DNA of 64,000 bases from Aminobacter aganoensis (GTDB lineage Bacteria > Pseudomonadota > Alphaproteobacteria > Rhizobiales > Rhizobiaceae): positions 496,001-560,000 of the forward strand of contig NZ_JACHOU010000003.1 of NCBI RefSeq assembly GCF_014206975.1, in the 5' to 3' direction. The translations under genes and the position numbers were made by a program. This document shows, piece after piece, positions 52,678 to 61,883 of this stretch (the stretch's first letter is position 1; the number at the start of each line of letters is the position of its first letter). The notes beneath the pieces were generated by a model. It saw only the letters and a program-made list of their open reading frames with translations, searched no databases and was not told where the DNA came from.

Positions 52678-54273
52678 ATGTTCAAAAAAACGACCTTTGC
52701 GGCCGCGTTGCTGGCTGCAACCGTCCTGAGCGGTGCGGCGAGCGCCAAGACGTTCGTCTACTGCTCGGAAGGTTCGCCTGAAGGCTTCGATCCGGGTCTC
52801 TACACCGCCGGCACGACTTTCGATGCCGCTGCGCACACCGTCTACAACCGCCTGCTCGAATTCAAGAAGGGCACGACCGAGACCGAGCCGGGCCTGGCCG
52901 AGAGCTACACGATCTCCGACGACGGCCTGGAGTACACCTTCAAGCTGCGTCCAGGCGTCAAGTACCAGACCACCGAGTTCTTCACGCCGAGCCGTGACTT
53001 CAACGCCGACGACGTCGTCTTCTCCTTCGAGCGCCAGCTCAAGGCCGACAATCCGTGGAACAAGTACGTTACCGGCGCTTCGTGGGAATACGCTGCCGGC
53101 ATGGGCTTCCCGGAAGTCATCAAGTCGGTCGAGAAGGTTGACGACCTGACGGTCAAGATCACCCTGACCCGCAAGGAAGCTCCGTTCCTCGCCAACATCG
53201 CGATGCCGTTCGCTTCGATCGTGTCGAAGGAATATGCCGACAAGCTGCAGGCCGACGGCAAGATGAACCAGATGAACCAGATGCCGCTCGGCACCGGTCC
53301 GTTCGCGTTCGTCGCCTACCAGCAGGACGCCATCATCCGCTACAAGGCCAACCCCGATTACTGGGGCGGCAAGCAGAAGATCGACGACCTGGTCTTCGCG
53401 ATCACCCCTGACGCGTCGGTTCGCTACCAGAAGCTGAAGGCCGGCGAATGCCACCTGATGCCGTTCCCGAACGCTGCCGACGTCGCCGCGATGAAGGCCG
53501 ACACCAACCTGAAGGTGATGGAGCAGGAAGGCCTCAACGTCGCCTATCTCGCCTACAACACCACCCAGGCTCCGTTCGACAAGGCTGAAGTGCGTAAGGC
53601 GCTGAACCAGGCCATCAACAAGCAGGCCATCGTCGACGCCGTGTTCCAGGGCGCCGCCACCCCTGCGACCAACCCGATCCCGCCGACCATGTGGTCGTAC
53701 AACAAGGCCGTCGAAGACGACAAGTACGATCCGGAAGCCTCCAAGAAGGCGCTCGAGGCAGCTGGCGTCAGCGGTCTCAAGATGAAGGTGTGGGCGATGC
53801 CGGTTTCGCGTCCCTACATGCTCAACGCCCGCCGCGCGGCCGAGCTGATCCAGTCCGACTTCGCCAAGGTCGGCGTCGAGGTCGAGATCGTCTCCTACGA
53901 GTGGGCCGAATACCTCGACAAGTCGAAGGCCAAGGATCGTGACGGTGCCGTCATGCTCGGCTGGACCGGCGACAATGGCGATCCGGACAACTTCCTCGAC
54001 ACCCTGCTCGGTTGCGATGCCGTCGGCGGCAATAACCGCGCCCAGTGGTGCAACAAGGAGTTCGACGACCTGGTGACCAAGGCCAAGGAAACCAACGACG
54101 TGGCCGAACGCACCAAGCTCTACGAAGAGGCGCAAGTGGTGTTCAAGAAGGACGCTCCCTGGGCGACCATCGACCACTCGCTGTCGGTCGTGCCGATGCG
54201 CAAGAACGTCGAAGGCTTCGTCCAGAGCCCGCTCGGCGACTTCGCCTTCGACGGAGTTGACATCACGGAGTAA
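52678..54273 (+). CDS. peptide-type ABC substrate-binding protein (DppA-like)
   Basis: A 531-residue periplasmic solute-binding protein, family 5. The signal peptide ends AASA/KTF at residue 23. The mature protein starts with KTFVYCSEGSPEGFDPGLYTAGTTFDAA and has GLAESYTISDDGLEYTFKLRPGVKY and GWTGDNGDPDNFL, close to dipeptide/haem-binding DppA. The uniform preferred codons (GGC, AAG, CGC, TTC) suggest high expression. A stable hairpin follows before the permease genes, as expected when the binding protein is made in excess. Confidence 0.93.
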   Translation: MFKKTTFAAALLAATVLSGAASAKTFVYCSEGSPEGFDPGLYTAGTTFDAAAHTVYNRLLEFKKGTTETEPGLAESYTISDDGLEYTFKLRPGVKYQTTEFFTPSRDFNADDVVFSFERQLKADNPWNKYVTGASWEYAAGMGFPEVIKSVEKVDDLTVKITLTRKEAPFLANIAMPFASIVSKEYADKLQADGKMNQMNQMPLGTGPFAFVAYQQDAIIRYKANPDYWGGKQKIDDLVFAITPDASVRYQKLKAGECHLMPFPNAADVAAMKADTNLKVMEQEGLNVAYLAYNTTQAPFDKAEVRKALNQAINKQAIVDAVFQGAATPATNPIPPTMWSYNKAVEDDKYDPEASKKALEAAGVSGLKMKVWAMPVSRPYMLNARRAAELIQSDFAKVGVEVEIVSYEWAEYLDKSKAKDRDGAVMLGWTGDNGDPDNFLDTLLGCDAVGGNNRAQWCNKEFDDLVTKAKETNDVAERTKLYEEAQVVFKKDAPWATIDHSLSVVPMRKNVEGFVQSPLGDFAFDGVDITE

Positions 54274-54299
54274 GGTTGCCTAAACAGGGCCAACCTGGG

Positions 54300-54328
54300 T
54301 TGGGGCGCTTGTACGACAAGCGCCCCAA
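54300..54328 (+). terminator. attenuating hairpin between DppA- and DppB-like genes
   Basis: A 13-bp perfect stem (TTGGGGCGCTTGT / ACAAGCGCCCCAA) with a three-base loop is followed by TGCACATTTTG. It lies 26 bases after the binding-protein stop codon inside the operon, so it probably stabilises the upstream message or gives partial termination. Confidence 0.65.
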
Positions 54329-54382
54329 TGCACATTTTGTGCTACCCTTACCTTTCTCGGAACATTCACTTAAAGGTCTGAC

Positions 54383-55387
54383 ATGCTCCGGTTCCTGTTG
54401 GGGCGGCTAGCCGTCCTCATCCCGACATTCGTCGGGGTTTCCATCATTGCATTCTCATTCATCCGACTTCTGCCTGGCGATCCCGTCGCCCTCCTGTCGG
54501 GTGAGCGCGTCATGTCGCCCGAGCGGCACGCGGAAATCTCCGCCGCGCTCGGTTTCGACCGGCCGATCATCATCCAGTATCTCGATTACCTCTGGGGTGT
54601 CGTGCGCGGCGATTTCGGCACCTCGATCGTCACCAAGAGGCCGGTTGTCGACCAGTTCTTCGAACTGTTCCCGGCGACCGTCGAGCTGTCGCTCTGCGCC
54701 ATCATCTTCGCCGTGGTGCTCGGCATCCCGGCCGGCGTGATCGCCGCGATCAAGCGCGGCTCCTTCGCCGACCAGGCGATGATGGGCACGGCTCTCGTCG
54801 GCTTCTCGATGCCGATCTTCTGGTGGGGCCTGCTGCTGATCATGCTGGTTTCGGGCATGCTCGGCTGGACGCCCGTCTCCGGCCGCATCTCGCTGATGTT
54901 CTATTTCCCGCCCGTCACCGGCTTCATGCTGATCGACTCGCTGCTGTCCGGCCAGGCCGGCGCCTTCAAGTCGGCCGTCAGCCACCTGATCCTGCCGACG
55001 ATCGTGCTGGGCACCATCCCGCTCGCCGTCATTGCGCGCCAGACGCGCTCGGCGATGCTCGAGGTGCTGTCGGAAGACTATGTCCGCACCGCGCGCGCCA
55101 AGGGTCTTTCGGCATTCCGCGTCGTCGGCGTCCATGCGCTGCGCAACGCCATGATCCCGGTCGTCACCACCGTCGGCCTGCAGGTCGGCGTGATGCTCGC
55201 CGGCGCGATCCTGACCGAGACGATCTTCTCCTGGCCGGGCATCGGCAAGTGGATGGTCGATTCCGTGTCGCGGCGCGACTACGCAGTCATCCAGGGTGGC
55301 CTGCTGATGATCGCTGCCGTCATCATGCTGGTGAACCTTGCCGTGGACCTGCTTTACGGCCTCATCAATCCGCGTATCCGGCACTAG
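54383..55387 (+). CDS. peptide ABC transporter permease (DppB-like)
   Basis: A 334-residue inner-membrane permease with six predicted segments. The DppB opening MLRFLLGRLAVLIPTFVGVS, the LPGDP loop, and the EAA-like EDYVRTARAKGLSAFRVVGVHALRNAMIPVVT that docks the ATPases are visible. It is followed at ten bases by its partner permease. Confidence 0.95.
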   Translation: MLRFLLGRLAVLIPTFVGVSIIAFSFIRLLPGDPVALLSGERVMSPERHAEISAALGFDRPIIIQYLDYLWGVVRGDFGTSIVTKRPVVDQFFELFPATVELSLCAIIFAVVLGIPAGVIAAIKRGSFADQAMMGTALVGFSMPIFWWGLLLIMLVSGMLGWTPVSGRISLMFYFPPVTGFMLIDSLLSGQAGAFKSAVSHLILPTIVLGTIPLAVIARQTRSAMLEVLSEDYVRTARAKGLSAFRVVGVHALRNAMIPVVTTVGLQVGVMLAGAILTETIFSWPGIGKWMVDSVSRRDYAVIQGGLLMIAAVIMLVNLAVDLLYGLINPRIRH

Positions 55388-55396
55388 GAGGGCGTC

Positions 55397-56305
55397 ATGT
55401 CTCAAGCTGCTGCAACCAGCGCCGTTTCGACTGATCCGTCCCGCCGGGCGCGACTGGCCGAATTCTGGTACTACTTCTCCGAAAACCGCGGCGCCGTCAT
55501 AGGCCTCGTGTTCTTCATCTTCCTCGTTCTGCTGGCGATCTTCGCGCCGCTGATCGCGCCGCACGATCCGACCCAGCAATACCGCGACGCGGTCCTGGTT
55601 CCGCCGGTCTGGCAGGAGGGCGGCCGCGCCGACTTCCTGCTCGGCACCGACGCCGTCGGCCGCGACATGCTCTCGCGCCTGATCTTCGGCACCCAGTTCT
55701 CGCTGTTCGTCGGCGTCATCGTCACGACGCTGTCGCTGGTCGTCGGCGTCGTCTTCGGCGTCATTGCCGGCTACTTCCGCGGCTGGGTCGACACCGCCAT
55801 CATGCGCGTGATGGACATCATCCTCGCCTTCCCGTCGCTGCTGCTGGCGCTCGTGCTGGTGGCGATCCTCGGGCCGGGCCTGGTCAATGCGATGATCGCG
55901 ATTTCGCTCGTCTACCAGCCGCATTTCGTGCGCCTGGCGCGCGCCGCGGTGATGAGCGAAAAGACCCGCGACTACGTCGTCGCCGCCAAGGTGGCCGGCG
56001 CCGGCCATGCCCGGCTGATGTTCAAGACCATCCTGCCGAACTGCATGGCGCCGCTGATCGTCCAGGCGACGCTGTCGTTTTCGAGCGCCATCCTCGACGC
56101 CGCCGCACTCGGCTTCCTCGGCATGGGCGCGCAGCCGCCGACGCCGGAATGGGGCACGATGCTGGCCGAGGCCCGCGAGTTCATCCAGAGCAAGTGGTGG
56201 GTGGTGACGCTTCCGGGCGTGGCGATCCTTATCACCGTGCTGGCGATCAACCTGATGGGCGATGGCCTGCGCGACGCGCTCGACCCGAAGCTGAAGAGGT
56301 CCTGA
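55397..56305 (+). CDS. peptide ABC transporter permease (DppC-like)
   Basis: A 302-residue permease with a cytoplasmic N-terminal stretch, then FWYYFSENRGAVIGLVFFIFLVLLAIFAP, the LLGTDAVGRDMLSRLIFGTQFSL loop and the EAA motif (TRDYVVAAKVAGAGHARLMFKTILPN). It heterodimerises with the DppB-like protein. One base separates its stop from the next start. Confidence 0.95.
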   Translation: MSQAAATSAVSTDPSRRARLAEFWYYFSENRGAVIGLVFFIFLVLLAIFAPLIAPHDPTQQYRDAVLVPPVWQEGGRADFLLGTDAVGRDMLSRLIFGTQFSLFVGVIVTTLSLVVGVVFGVIAGYFRGWVDTAIMRVMDIILAFPSLLLALVLVAILGPGLVNAMIAISLVYQPHFVRLARAAVMSEKTRDYVVAAKVAGAGHARLMFKTILPNCMAPLIVQATLSFSSAILDAAALGFLGMGAQPPTPEWGTMLAEAREFIQSKWWVVTLPGVAILITVLAINLMGDGLRDALDPKLKRS

Positions 56306-56306
56306 C

Positions 56307-57158
56307 ATGGCACTTCTTGAAATCGAAAACCTGGTCGTCGAGTTCGAGACGGCCTCCGGCCCCTTCCGCGCGGTCAACGGCGTATCGATGAAGGTCCACG
56401 AGGGCGAGGTTCTCGCCATCGTCGGCGAGTCCGGCTCGGGCAAGTCGGTGTCGATGCTGGCGGCGATGGGGCTCTTGCCCTGGACCGCCAAGGTCACCGC
56501 CGACAAGCTGACCTTCAATGGCCGCGACCTGCTGTCAATGCCGGCCAGCGAGCGGCGCAAGATCATCGGCAAGGACATTGCCATGATCTTCCAGGAGCCG
56601 GTGGCCAGCCTCAACCCGTGCTTCACCGTCGGCTTCCAGATCGAGGAAGTGCTGCGCGTGCATCTGGGCCTCGACAAGGCGGCGCGCCGCAAGCGCGCGA
56701 TCGAGCTGTTCGAGGCGGTCGGCATTCCCGACCCGGCGGATCGTCTCGGCTCCTATCCGCACCAGATGTCGGGCGGCCAGTGCCAGCGCGTGATGATCGC
56801 CATCGCGATCGCCTGCAATCCCAAGCTGCTCATCGCCGACGAGCCGACCACGGCGCTCGACGTGACGATCCAGAAGCAGATCCTCGACCTGCTGATGAAG
56901 CTGCAGGCCGACCATGGCATGGGCCTGATCATGATCACCCACAACATGGGTGTCGTGGCCGAGACCGCCGACCGCGTGGTCGTGCAGTACAAGGGCCGCA
57001 AGATGGAAGAAGCCGACGTGCTGACGCTGTTCGAGAACCCGAAGAGCAACTACACGCGCGCGCTTCTGGCGGCATTGCCCGACAACGCCACCGGCGACCG
57101 CCTGCCGACGATCTCCGAACTGTTCGTCGACGACCAGGTGGAAGGAGCTGCACGATGA
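56307..57158 (+). CDS. peptide ABC transporter ATP-binding protein (DppD-like)
   Basis: A 283-residue ATPase. Walker [10 protein letters not shown]-loop [10 protein letters not shown], signature [12 protein letters not shown], Walker [12 protein letters not shown] and switch His ITHNM are all intact. The C-terminal oligopeptide-type region ends in ISELFVDDQ and lacks the [4Fe-4S] Cys of some DppD proteins. Its stop overlaps the next start (ATGA). Confidence 0.95.
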   Translation: MALLEIENLVVEFETASGPFRAVNGVSMKVHEGEVLAIVGESGSGKSVSMLAAMGLLPWTAKVTADKLTFNGRDLLSMPASERRKIIGKDIAMIFQEPVASLNPCFTVGFQIEEVLRVHLGLDKAARRKRAIELFEAVGIPDPADRLGSYPHQMSGGQCQRVMIAIAIACNPKLLIADEPTTALDVTIQKQILDLLMKLQADHGMGLIMITHNMGVVAETADRVVVQYKGRKMEEADVLTLFENPKSNYTRALLAALPDNATGDRLPTISELFVDDQVEGAAR

Positions 57159-57982
57159 GCGTCATTCTCGAAGCGCGCAACATCGTGCGCGACTACCACG
57201 TGCCCGGCAGCCTGCTGAAGAAGGCCAAGACCGTTCATGCCGTGAAGGGCGTGAGCTTCACCGTCGAGAAGGGCAAGACGCTGGCCATCGTCGGCGAAAG
57301 CGGCTGTGGCAAGTCCACGCTCGGCCGCATCCTGACGCTGATCGACCCGGCGACCTCGGGCGACCTGCTGATCGAAGGCAAGAAGATCGACATCGCCAAG
57401 GGCGACATGACCCCGGAGATGCGCCGCAAGGTGCAGATCGTCTTCCAGAACCCCTATGGCTCGCTCAACCCGCGCCAGAAGATCGGCGACATCCTGACCG
57501 AGCCGCTGGTCATCAACACCGACACCCCGGCCGACGAACGCCGCGACAGGGCGATGACGCTGTTGAAGAAGGTCGGCCTCGAGGAGAAGCACTACAACCG
57601 CTATCCGCACATGTTTTCGGGTGGCCAGCGCCAGCGCATCGCCATTGCGCGCGCCCTGATGCTGAACCCGAAGCTGCTGGTGCTGGACGAGCCGGTCTCG
57701 GCGCTCGACCTGTCGGTGCAGGCGCAGGTGCTGAACCTTCTCGCCGACCTGCAGGACGAGCTCCAGCTGACCTACGTCTTCATCAGCCACGACCTGTCGG
57801 TGGTGCGCTACATCGCCGACGAGGTGATGGTGATGTATTTCGGCGAGGCGGTCGAATATGGCAGCCGCGACGAGGTCTTCGCCGACCCCAAGCACAGCTA
57901 CACCAAGACGCTGTTTGCCGCGACGCCGCGCGCCGATGTCGAAAGCATCCGTGCGCGCCTGGCCAGGAAGAAGGCCGCTTGA
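57155..57982 (+). CDS. peptide ABC transporter ATP-binding protein (DppF-like)
   Basis: A 275-residue partner ATPase. Walker A GESGCGKSTLGR, FQNPYGSLNPRQKI, signature FSGGQRQRIAIARAL, Walker B LLVLDEPVSALD and switch His ISHDLSVV are intact. It ends the first peptide-importer operon. The start is inside the preceding stop codon; the open frame upstream overlaps the DppD-like gene. Confidence 0.95.
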   Translation: MSVILEARNIVRDYHVPGSLLKKAKTVHAVKGVSFTVEKGKTLAIVGESGCGKSTLGRILTLIDPATSGDLLIEGKKIDIAKGDMTPEMRRKVQIVFQNPYGSLNPRQKIGDILTEPLVINTDTPADERRDRAMTLLKKVGLEEKHYNRYPHMFSGGQRQRIAIARALMLNPKLLVLDEPVSALDLSVQAQVLNLLADLQDELQLTYVFISHDLSVVRYIADEVMVMYFGEAVEYGSRDEVFADPKHSYTKTLFAATPRADVESIRARLARKKAA

Positions 57983-58018
57983 ACGAAAGGTGACTTCTTC
58001 CATCCTGCCTTGAGCCTG

Positions 58019-58047
58019 GGCCCGGAAACCGACATCGGTTCCGGGCC
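58019..58047 (+). terminator. hairpin after the first peptide importer operon
   Basis: A 12-bp stem with one bulged base (GGCCCGGAA.CCG / CGGTTCCGGGCC) lies 37 bases after the last stop codon. A second, smaller hairpin (GTTTTGGG / CCCAAAAC, 58098-58120) follows. Neither has a T-run. Confidence 0.5.
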
Positions 58048-58219
58048 TTCGCACATCTGGCCTGCGAGCGTGGAAACACACGCGCACGGAGCACAATGTT
58101 TTGGGCCACGGCCCCAAAACGCCAATTTCGTCTCTCGCAAAAGCTTCGGCGGCGATCATAATCCGCTGCATCGAATTGACGGGCCGGCCTTTCAGCCAGC
58201 CCGATGCATGGAGGCCGAT

Positions 58220-59827
58220 ATGGCGGGAATTGAATTGTCCAGGCGCAAAGTGCTGGCGGGGTCGGCATTCTTTCTGGCGTCGACGGCCTTGCCGTCGATC
58301 GGCTTGACGCAGGCGAAAAAGGGCGGGCGGCTGGTGGTCGCCGCCGATTCCGAGCCGCGCAACCTGAACCCGGCGATCGTCGCTTCGAACGGCGTGTTCT
58401 TCGTGTCGAGCAAGGTCGTCGAGCCGCTGGCCGAGGCCTCGTTCGACGGCGAGGACGGGCTCGAGCCGCGGCTGGCGACGAGCTGGGAAGGCTCGGCCGA
58501 CGGGCTGTCGGTCACCTTCAAGCTGCGCGAGGGCGTGACCTGGCACGACGGCAAGCCGTTCAGCTCCGCCGACGTGGCGTTCTCGGCGCTCAACGTCTGG
58601 AAGCCGTTGCAGAACCTTGGCCGCGTCGTGTTCAAGAACCTGGAAGCCGTGGAGACGCCGGACGCGAACACGGCCGTGTTCAAGTTCTCCAAGCCGACGC
58701 CGCTGCAACTGATCAGGAATGCGCTGCCGGCGTTGACGGCGGTGCTGCCCAAGCACGTCTACGACGGCAAGGACATCGCCGAGAACCCGGCCAACAACGC
58801 GCCCATCGGCACCGGCCCGTTCAAGTTCGCCGAGCACAAGGCAGGCGAATATTACCGGCTCGAGCGTTACGACCAATACTGGGGCGAGGGCGAACCGGCA
58901 CTCGACGAGATCATCTATCGCGTGCTGCCCGACCGTGCGGCGGCAGCCGGGGCGCTGGAGGCGGAAGAAATCCAGCTTGCGGCCTTCTCGGCCGTGCCGC
59001 TGGCCGACCTCGACCGCATCTCCAAGGTGCCGGGCATCAAGGTCATCACCGAGGGCTACGAGGCGCTGACATACCAGCTGGTGGTGGAGATCAACCACCG
59101 CCGCAAGGAGCTGGCCGACGTCAAGGTGCGCCAGGCGATTGCGCACGCCATCGACAGGGACTTCGTCGTGAAGACGATCTTCCTCGGCTATGCCAAGCCG
59201 GCGACCGGCATCGTTCCGCAGAACGACAAGCAGTTCTACATGGCTGAGGTTGCGACCTATGGCTTCGACGTCGCCAAGGCCAATGCGCTGCTCGACGAGG
59301 CAGGTTATCCGAAAAAGGACGACGGCAAGCGTTTTGCGCTGAAGCTTTTGCCGGCACCCTATTTCAACGAGACCAAGCAGTTCGGCGACTATCTGCGCCA
59401 GGCGCTGGCCGCCGTCGGCATCGACGCCGAACTGGTCAACAACGACTCCGCCGCGCACCAGAAGGCCGTCTACACCGACCACGCCTTCGACATCGCCATC
59501 GCTCCGCCGGTGTTCCGTGGCGACCCGGCGATCTCGACGACCATCCTGGTGCAGTCGGGCATTCCCGACGGCGTGCCGTTCTCCAACCAGGGCGGCTACA
59601 AGAACGACGAGCTCGACGCGCTGATCGCCAAGGCGGCGGAGACGCTGGACCCTGCGGCGCGCATCGATCTCTACAAGGAGTTCCAGAAGAAGGTGGCAGC
59701 CGAGCTGCCGCTGATCAACGTCGCCGAATGGGGTTTCATCACGGTCGCGCGCGACACGGTCAAGAACGTCTCCAACAACCCGCGCTGGGCGGTTTCGAAC
59801 TGGGCGGACACCTATGTCGAAACGTGA
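58220..59827 (+). CDS. peptide-type ABC substrate-binding protein with Tat-like signal
   Basis: A 535-residue family-5 solute-binding protein. Its N-terminus MAGIELSRRKVLAGSAFFLA carries a twin-arginine-like SRRKVL motif, unlike the Sec signal of the first importer's binding protein. The mature part has RLVVAADSEPRNLNPAIVASNGVFF and KLREGVTWHDGKPFSSADVAFS. GGAGG precedes the ATG. The ligand is unknown. It is separated from its presumed permeases by a MITE-like inverted repeat. Confidence 0.92.
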   Translation: MAGIELSRRKVLAGSAFFLASTALPSIGLTQAKKGGRLVVAADSEPRNLNPAIVASNGVFFVSSKVVEPLAEASFDGEDGLEPRLATSWEGSADGLSVTFKLREGVTWHDGKPFSSADVAFSALNVWKPLQNLGRVVFKNLEAVETPDANTAVFKFSKPTPLQLIRNALPALTAVLPKHVYDGKDIAENPANNAPIGTGPFKFAEHKAGEYYRLERYDQYWGEGEPALDEIIYRVLPDRAAAAGALEAEEIQLAAFSAVPLADLDRISKVPGIKVITEGYEALTYQLVVEINHRRKELADVKVRQAIAHAIDRDFVVKTIFLGYAKPATGIVPQNDKQFYMAEVATYGFDVAKANALLDEAGYPKKDDGKRFALKLLPAPYFNETKQFGDYLRQALAAVGIDAELVNNDSAAHQKAVYTDHAFDIAIAPPVFRGDPAISTTILVQSGIPDGVPFSNQGGYKNDELDALIAKAAETLDPAARIDLYKEFQKKVAAELPLINVAEWGFITVARDTVKNVSNNPRWAVSNWADTYVET

Positions 59828-59895
59828 CATCATTCCGCCAGCCGGGATGATGATCCGTTACTGAGCATGCCTCTGGAAATCTCAGTGCCTCCAAA

Positions 59896-60038
59896 CACCC
59901 CCACCCCTAACCCCTCCCCACAAGGGGGAGGGGGACTCGCTGTCGTGCGCCAAGCGCGCGCGCAGCTATCCATCTTGGCGCATCGGGTGACATGGGAATT
60001 CCCCTCCCCCTTGTGGGGAGGGGTTAGGGGTGGGGGTG
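59896..60038. mobile_element. MITE-like element with 38-bp perfect terminal inverted repeats
   Basis: The left arm (59896-59933, CACCCCCACCCCTAACCCCT then CCCCACAAGGGGGAGGGG) is the exact reverse complement of the right arm (60001-60038). The central 67 bp encode nothing. It lies inside a transporter operon, and the G-rich right arm ends five bases before a possible start codon of the next permease, where it could serve as its ribosome site. Confidence 0.75.
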
Positions 60039-60042
60039 CGTC

Positions 60043-61059
60043 ATGCACGCGCCCATCAGGGGCAATGCCTCGATGAACCGCACTTTCCGCCTCCTGAAAC
60101 GCCGGCTGGTCGGCGCCATTCCGGTGCTGCTGATCGTGGTCATCGGCTCGTTCCTGCTGCTCGAGGCTGCGCCCGGCGATGCGGTCGATGCTTATGTCGC
60201 CTCGGTCGGGGGCGACGCCGGCATGATCGAGGCGCTGCGCCAGGGCTGGGGGCTCGATGCCTCGCCGATGACGCGGCTCGCCGCCTATCTCTGGGCGTTG
60301 CTGCATCTCGACCTCGGCCACTCGGTCGCCTTCTCCCGGCCTGTGCGGGATGTCGTGCTGGAGCGGCTGCCGAACACGCTGCTGCTGATGGGCGCGGCGA
60401 CCGCCTTGTCCTTCGCGCTCGGCACGGCACTCGGCATTGTCGCTGGCGCGCGGCCGGGCAGCGCCCGCGACCGGGCACTGTCGATCGGCTCGCTGGCGCT
60501 TTATGCCGTGCCCGGGTTCTGGCTGGCGCTGGTGCTGACCATCGTCTTTTCGGTCGAGCTGCGCTGGCTGCCGCTGTCGGGCATGGAGACCATCGCATCC
60601 GGCAAGGTAGGCTTTGCCCGGGCGCTCGACGTTGCCAGGCACATGGTGCTGCCGGTGACCAGCCTCGGCCTGATCTATCTCGCGCTCTATCTCCGCATGA
60701 TGCGGGCCGGCATGGCAGAGGTCTGGCGCATGGATTTTACCCGGGCCGCCCGCGCAAGGGGGATCGGCCGGCGCCGCATCGTGCTGAGCCATGTCGCACG
60801 CAATGCGCTGTTGCCGCTGGTCACCATGCTCGGCCTGCAGTCGGCGCAGATGCTGGGCGGCAGCGTGGTGATTGAAAGCGTCTTTTCGGTGCCGGGGCTC
60901 GGCCGGCTGGCGCAGGAGGCGGTGGGCTCGCGCGACACGCCATTGCTGATCGGCATCATCCTGGTCAGCGCCGCACTCGTGATCGTCATCAACCTGCTCG
61001 TCGATATCGCCTATGCCGCGCTTGACCCGCGCGTCGGCGCCAGCGAGGCGAGCGCATGA
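60043..61059 (+). CDS. peptide ABC transporter permease (DppB-like), second importer
   Basis: A 338-residue permease with LLKRRLVGAIPVLLIVVIGSFLLLEAAPGDAVDAY at the N-terminus and the EAA loop FTRAARARGIGRRRIVLSHVARNALLP. The ATG at 60043 would use the G-rich arm of the preceding repeat as ribosome site. An ATG ten codons later (60073) matches the usual DppB start equally well. It shares four bases with the next permease (ATGA). Confidence 0.9.
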   Translation: MHAPIRGNASMNRTFRLLKRRLVGAIPVLLIVVIGSFLLLEAAPGDAVDAYVASVGGDAGMIEALRQGWGLDASPMTRLAAYLWALLHLDLGHSVAFSRPVRDVVLERLPNTLLLMGAATALSFALGTALGIVAGARPGSARDRALSIGSLALYAVPGFWLALVLTIVFSVELRWLPLSGMETIASGKVGFARALDVARHMVLPVTSLGLIYLALYLRMMRAGMAEVWRMDFTRAARARGIGRRRIVLSHVARNALLPLVTMLGLQSAQMLGGSVVIESVFSVPGLGRLAQEAVGSRDTPLLIGIILVSAALVIVINLLVDIAYAALDPRVGASEASA

Positions 61060-61883
61060 GCCTCGCCCGCCTGCTCCGTTCGCCCGATGCCGTCGCCGGC
61101 TTCGTCATTCTCGGCCTGCTTGGCGCGATGGCCTTGGCAGCACCGCTGCTGTTTCCCGGCGATCCTCTGGCGATTGCCGGCCAGCCCTTGCTGCGGCCGT
61201 TCCAGGACTGGGCGCTGCCGCTCGGCACCGACCGCCTCGGCCGCGACGTACTGGCCGGGCTGTTCCATGGCGCGCGCACTTCGCTGGCCGTGGGCCTTGC
61301 TGCGGCTGCCGCCTCGATCCTCGTCGGCAGCATCGTCGGAACCATTGCGGGCTTTGCCGGCGGGCTGGTCGACGAGGTGCTGATGCGCATCACCGACGCC
61401 TTCCAGACTGTGCCGGGCTTCCTGTTGTCGCTGGCGCTGGTCAGCGTCGTCGGGCCGTCGCTCGGCGTGGTGGTGATGGCGATCGCGCTGAGCGCCTGGA
61501 CCGGGCCGGCGCGCATCGCGCGTGCCGAGGTGCTGTCGATCCGCGAGCGCGACTATGTCGCCTCGGCGCGAGTGATCGGCATGCACCCGGTCGAGATCGC
61601 CTTCCGCGAGGTGTTGCCCAATGCGCTGCCGCCGGTGCTGGCGCTGTCGTCGGTGATCGTCGCCGCCGCCATCCTGACCGAGGCGGCGCTGTCGTTCCTC
61701 GGCCTCGGCGACCCCAACCGCGTCACCTGGGGCGGCATGATCGCGGAGGGCAGGGCGGTGCTGCGCTCGGCACCTTACCTCTCCGTCATCCCCGGCATCG
61801 CCCTGGTGCTTGCCGTGCTCGGCGTCTACCTCGCCGGCGAGGGTGTCGTCGAAGGCACTGCGGCACGGGAGCGGCAGGCATGA
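61056..61883 (+). CDS. peptide ABC transporter permease (DppC-like), second importer
   Basis: A 275-residue permease, short at the N-terminus compared with the first importer's DppC-like protein. The LPLGTDRLGRDVLAGLFHGARTSL loop and EAA motif (RDYVASARVIGMHPVEIAFREVLPN) are present. Overlapping start and stop codons on both sides show tight translational coupling. Confidence 0.94.
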   Translation: MSLARLLRSPDAVAGFVILGLLGAMALAAPLLFPGDPLAIAGQPLLRPFQDWALPLGTDRLGRDVLAGLFHGARTSLAVGLAAAAASILVGSIVGTIAGFAGGLVDEVLMRITDAFQTVPGFLLSLALVSVVGPSLGVVVMAIALSAWTGPARIARAEVLSIRERDYVASARVIGMHPVEIAFREVLPNALPPVLALSSVIVAAAILTEAALSFLGLGDPNRVTWGGMIAEGRAVLRSAPYLSVIPGIALVLAVLGVYLAGEGVVEGTAARERQA

